From Verrucomicrobiia bacterium (GTDB lineage Bacteria > Verrucomicrobiota > Verrucomicrobiia > CAIQCK01), in assembly GCA_026417675.1 (NCBI GenBank), contig JAOACV010000100.1, positions 1-7,488 of the forward strand: a stretch of 7,488 nt of DNA. The letters are read 5' to 3'. The notes beneath the pieces were generated by a model that worked only from the letters and a program-made list of their open reading frames with translations, ran no database searches and was not told where the DNA came from. Below, one piece after another: positions 7,251-7,488 of the stretch (position 1 is the stretch's first letter; each line of letters starts with the position of its first letter). The position numbers and the translations under genes were made by a program.

Positions 7251-7469
7251 TTAGCTGACCTTCACTTCGATGGACTTCGGTCGCGCGTTCTTGTCCTTGG
7301 CGACATGCACGCTCAACACGCCGTCCTTGAACTCCGCGCTCACCTGTTGCGGGTCGGCGTCCTCGGGCAGCGAGAAACTCCGCATGAACGAACCATAGGC
7401 ACGCTCAATCCGATGATACCGCTTGCCCTTTTCCTCCTTCTCAAAGTTGCGCTCGCCGGAGATATACAG
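7251..7469 (-). CDS. hsp20: Hsp20/alpha-crystallin small heat-shock protein, C-terminal part (5' truncated)
   Basis: Only the last 72 residues are genuine. They cover the second half of the alpha-crystallin domain and the tail: LYISGER at the opening strand, YHRIERAYGSFMRSFSLPE at 18-36, the hallmark FKDGVLSVHV at 48-57 (the A-x-x-x-GVL signature), and an IEV near the C-terminus (68-70) matching the I-x-I/V motif that docks neighbouring dimers. Small heat-shock proteins are ATP-independent cytosolic holdases that bind unfolding proteins and hand them to other chaperones. The gene ends 93 nt before the degP start on the same strand, so it is probably the first visible gene of a proteostasis operon; any heat-shock promoter is outside the window. 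The frame continues five more codons to a GTG at 7484, but those residues (MYKRQ) come from the sequencing adapter and are not part of the protein. Typical length is 140-160 residues, so about half is missing. Confidence 0.95.
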   Translation of the reverse strand: MYISGERNFEKEEKGKRYHRIERAYGSFMRSFSLPEDADPQQVSAEFKDGVLSVHVAKDKNARPKSIEVKVS

Positions 7470-7488
7470 CTGTCTCTTATACACATCT
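7470..7488. other. Nextera transposase adapter (Tn5 mosaic end) left on contig end
   Basis: The last 19 bases, CTGTCTCTTATACACATCT, are exactly the Tn5 mosaic-end sequence used in Illumina Nextera libraries. This is a technical artefact, not genomic DNA and not evidence of a natural transposon. Translated on the minus strand from the GTG it yields MYKRQ, a false N-terminus for the truncated hsp20 gene. The biological sequence ends at 7469. Confidence 0.97.

Noticed and set aside
7470..7488. A Tn5/IS50 transposon end marking a natural mobile element.
   Set aside because: The 19-mer is the engineered mosaic end used in library preparation and lies exactly at the contig terminus; no transposase or target duplication is seen.

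Overview
The window is a GC-rich bacterial fragment, almost certainly a metagenomic contig end. The left edge cuts into a gene. The right edge ends in an exact 19-base Illumina Nextera (Tn5 mosaic end) adapter that is fused in frame to a small heat-shock gene and must be trimmed. The gene content points to the Verrucomicrobia/Planctomycetes (PVC) sphere: a Gfo/Idh/MocA dehydrogenase of the type expanded there, next to a secreted ThuA-domain protein and a large secreted PhoD-like phosphatase. This placement is inferred from gene families; no rRNA or other taxonomic marker is present.

Layout. (1) Bases 1-1322, plus strand: the 3' end of a Gfo/Idh/MocA-family oxidoreductase, then after 14 nt a ThuA-domain protein with a probable signal peptide. 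These look like a two-gene sugar or polyol catabolism unit. (2) Bases 1323-1364: a short convergent gap holding a perfect 8-bp inverted repeat. (3) Bases 1365-7469, minus strand: five genes in one direction. In transcription order they are an Hsp20 small heat-shock protein (5' truncated), a DegP/HtrA-type periplasmic protease, the membrane AAA+ protease FtsH, a MarC-family six-helix membrane protein whose start overlaps the ftsH stop by 14 nt, and, after a 79-nt gap, the secreted PhoD-like metallophosphatase. No stretch over 300 bases lacks a gene.

How the genes fit together. Hsp20 (holdase), DegP (periplasmic protease/chaperone) and FtsH (inner-membrane protein quality control) cover three compartments of protein stress and are packed as one probable operon, with MarC translationally linked to FtsH. 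The set recalls, but is not the same as, the enterobacterial heat-resistance island (tLST/LHR), which also combines sHsp20, FtsH and DegP. The PhoD-like gene may be read through from this operon or may have its own promoter in the 79-nt gap. The most interesting details are this four-gene module, a three-codon reading frame with an ideal Shine-Dalgarno that ends on the degP start codon, and a long GC-rich hairpin between hsp20 and degP.
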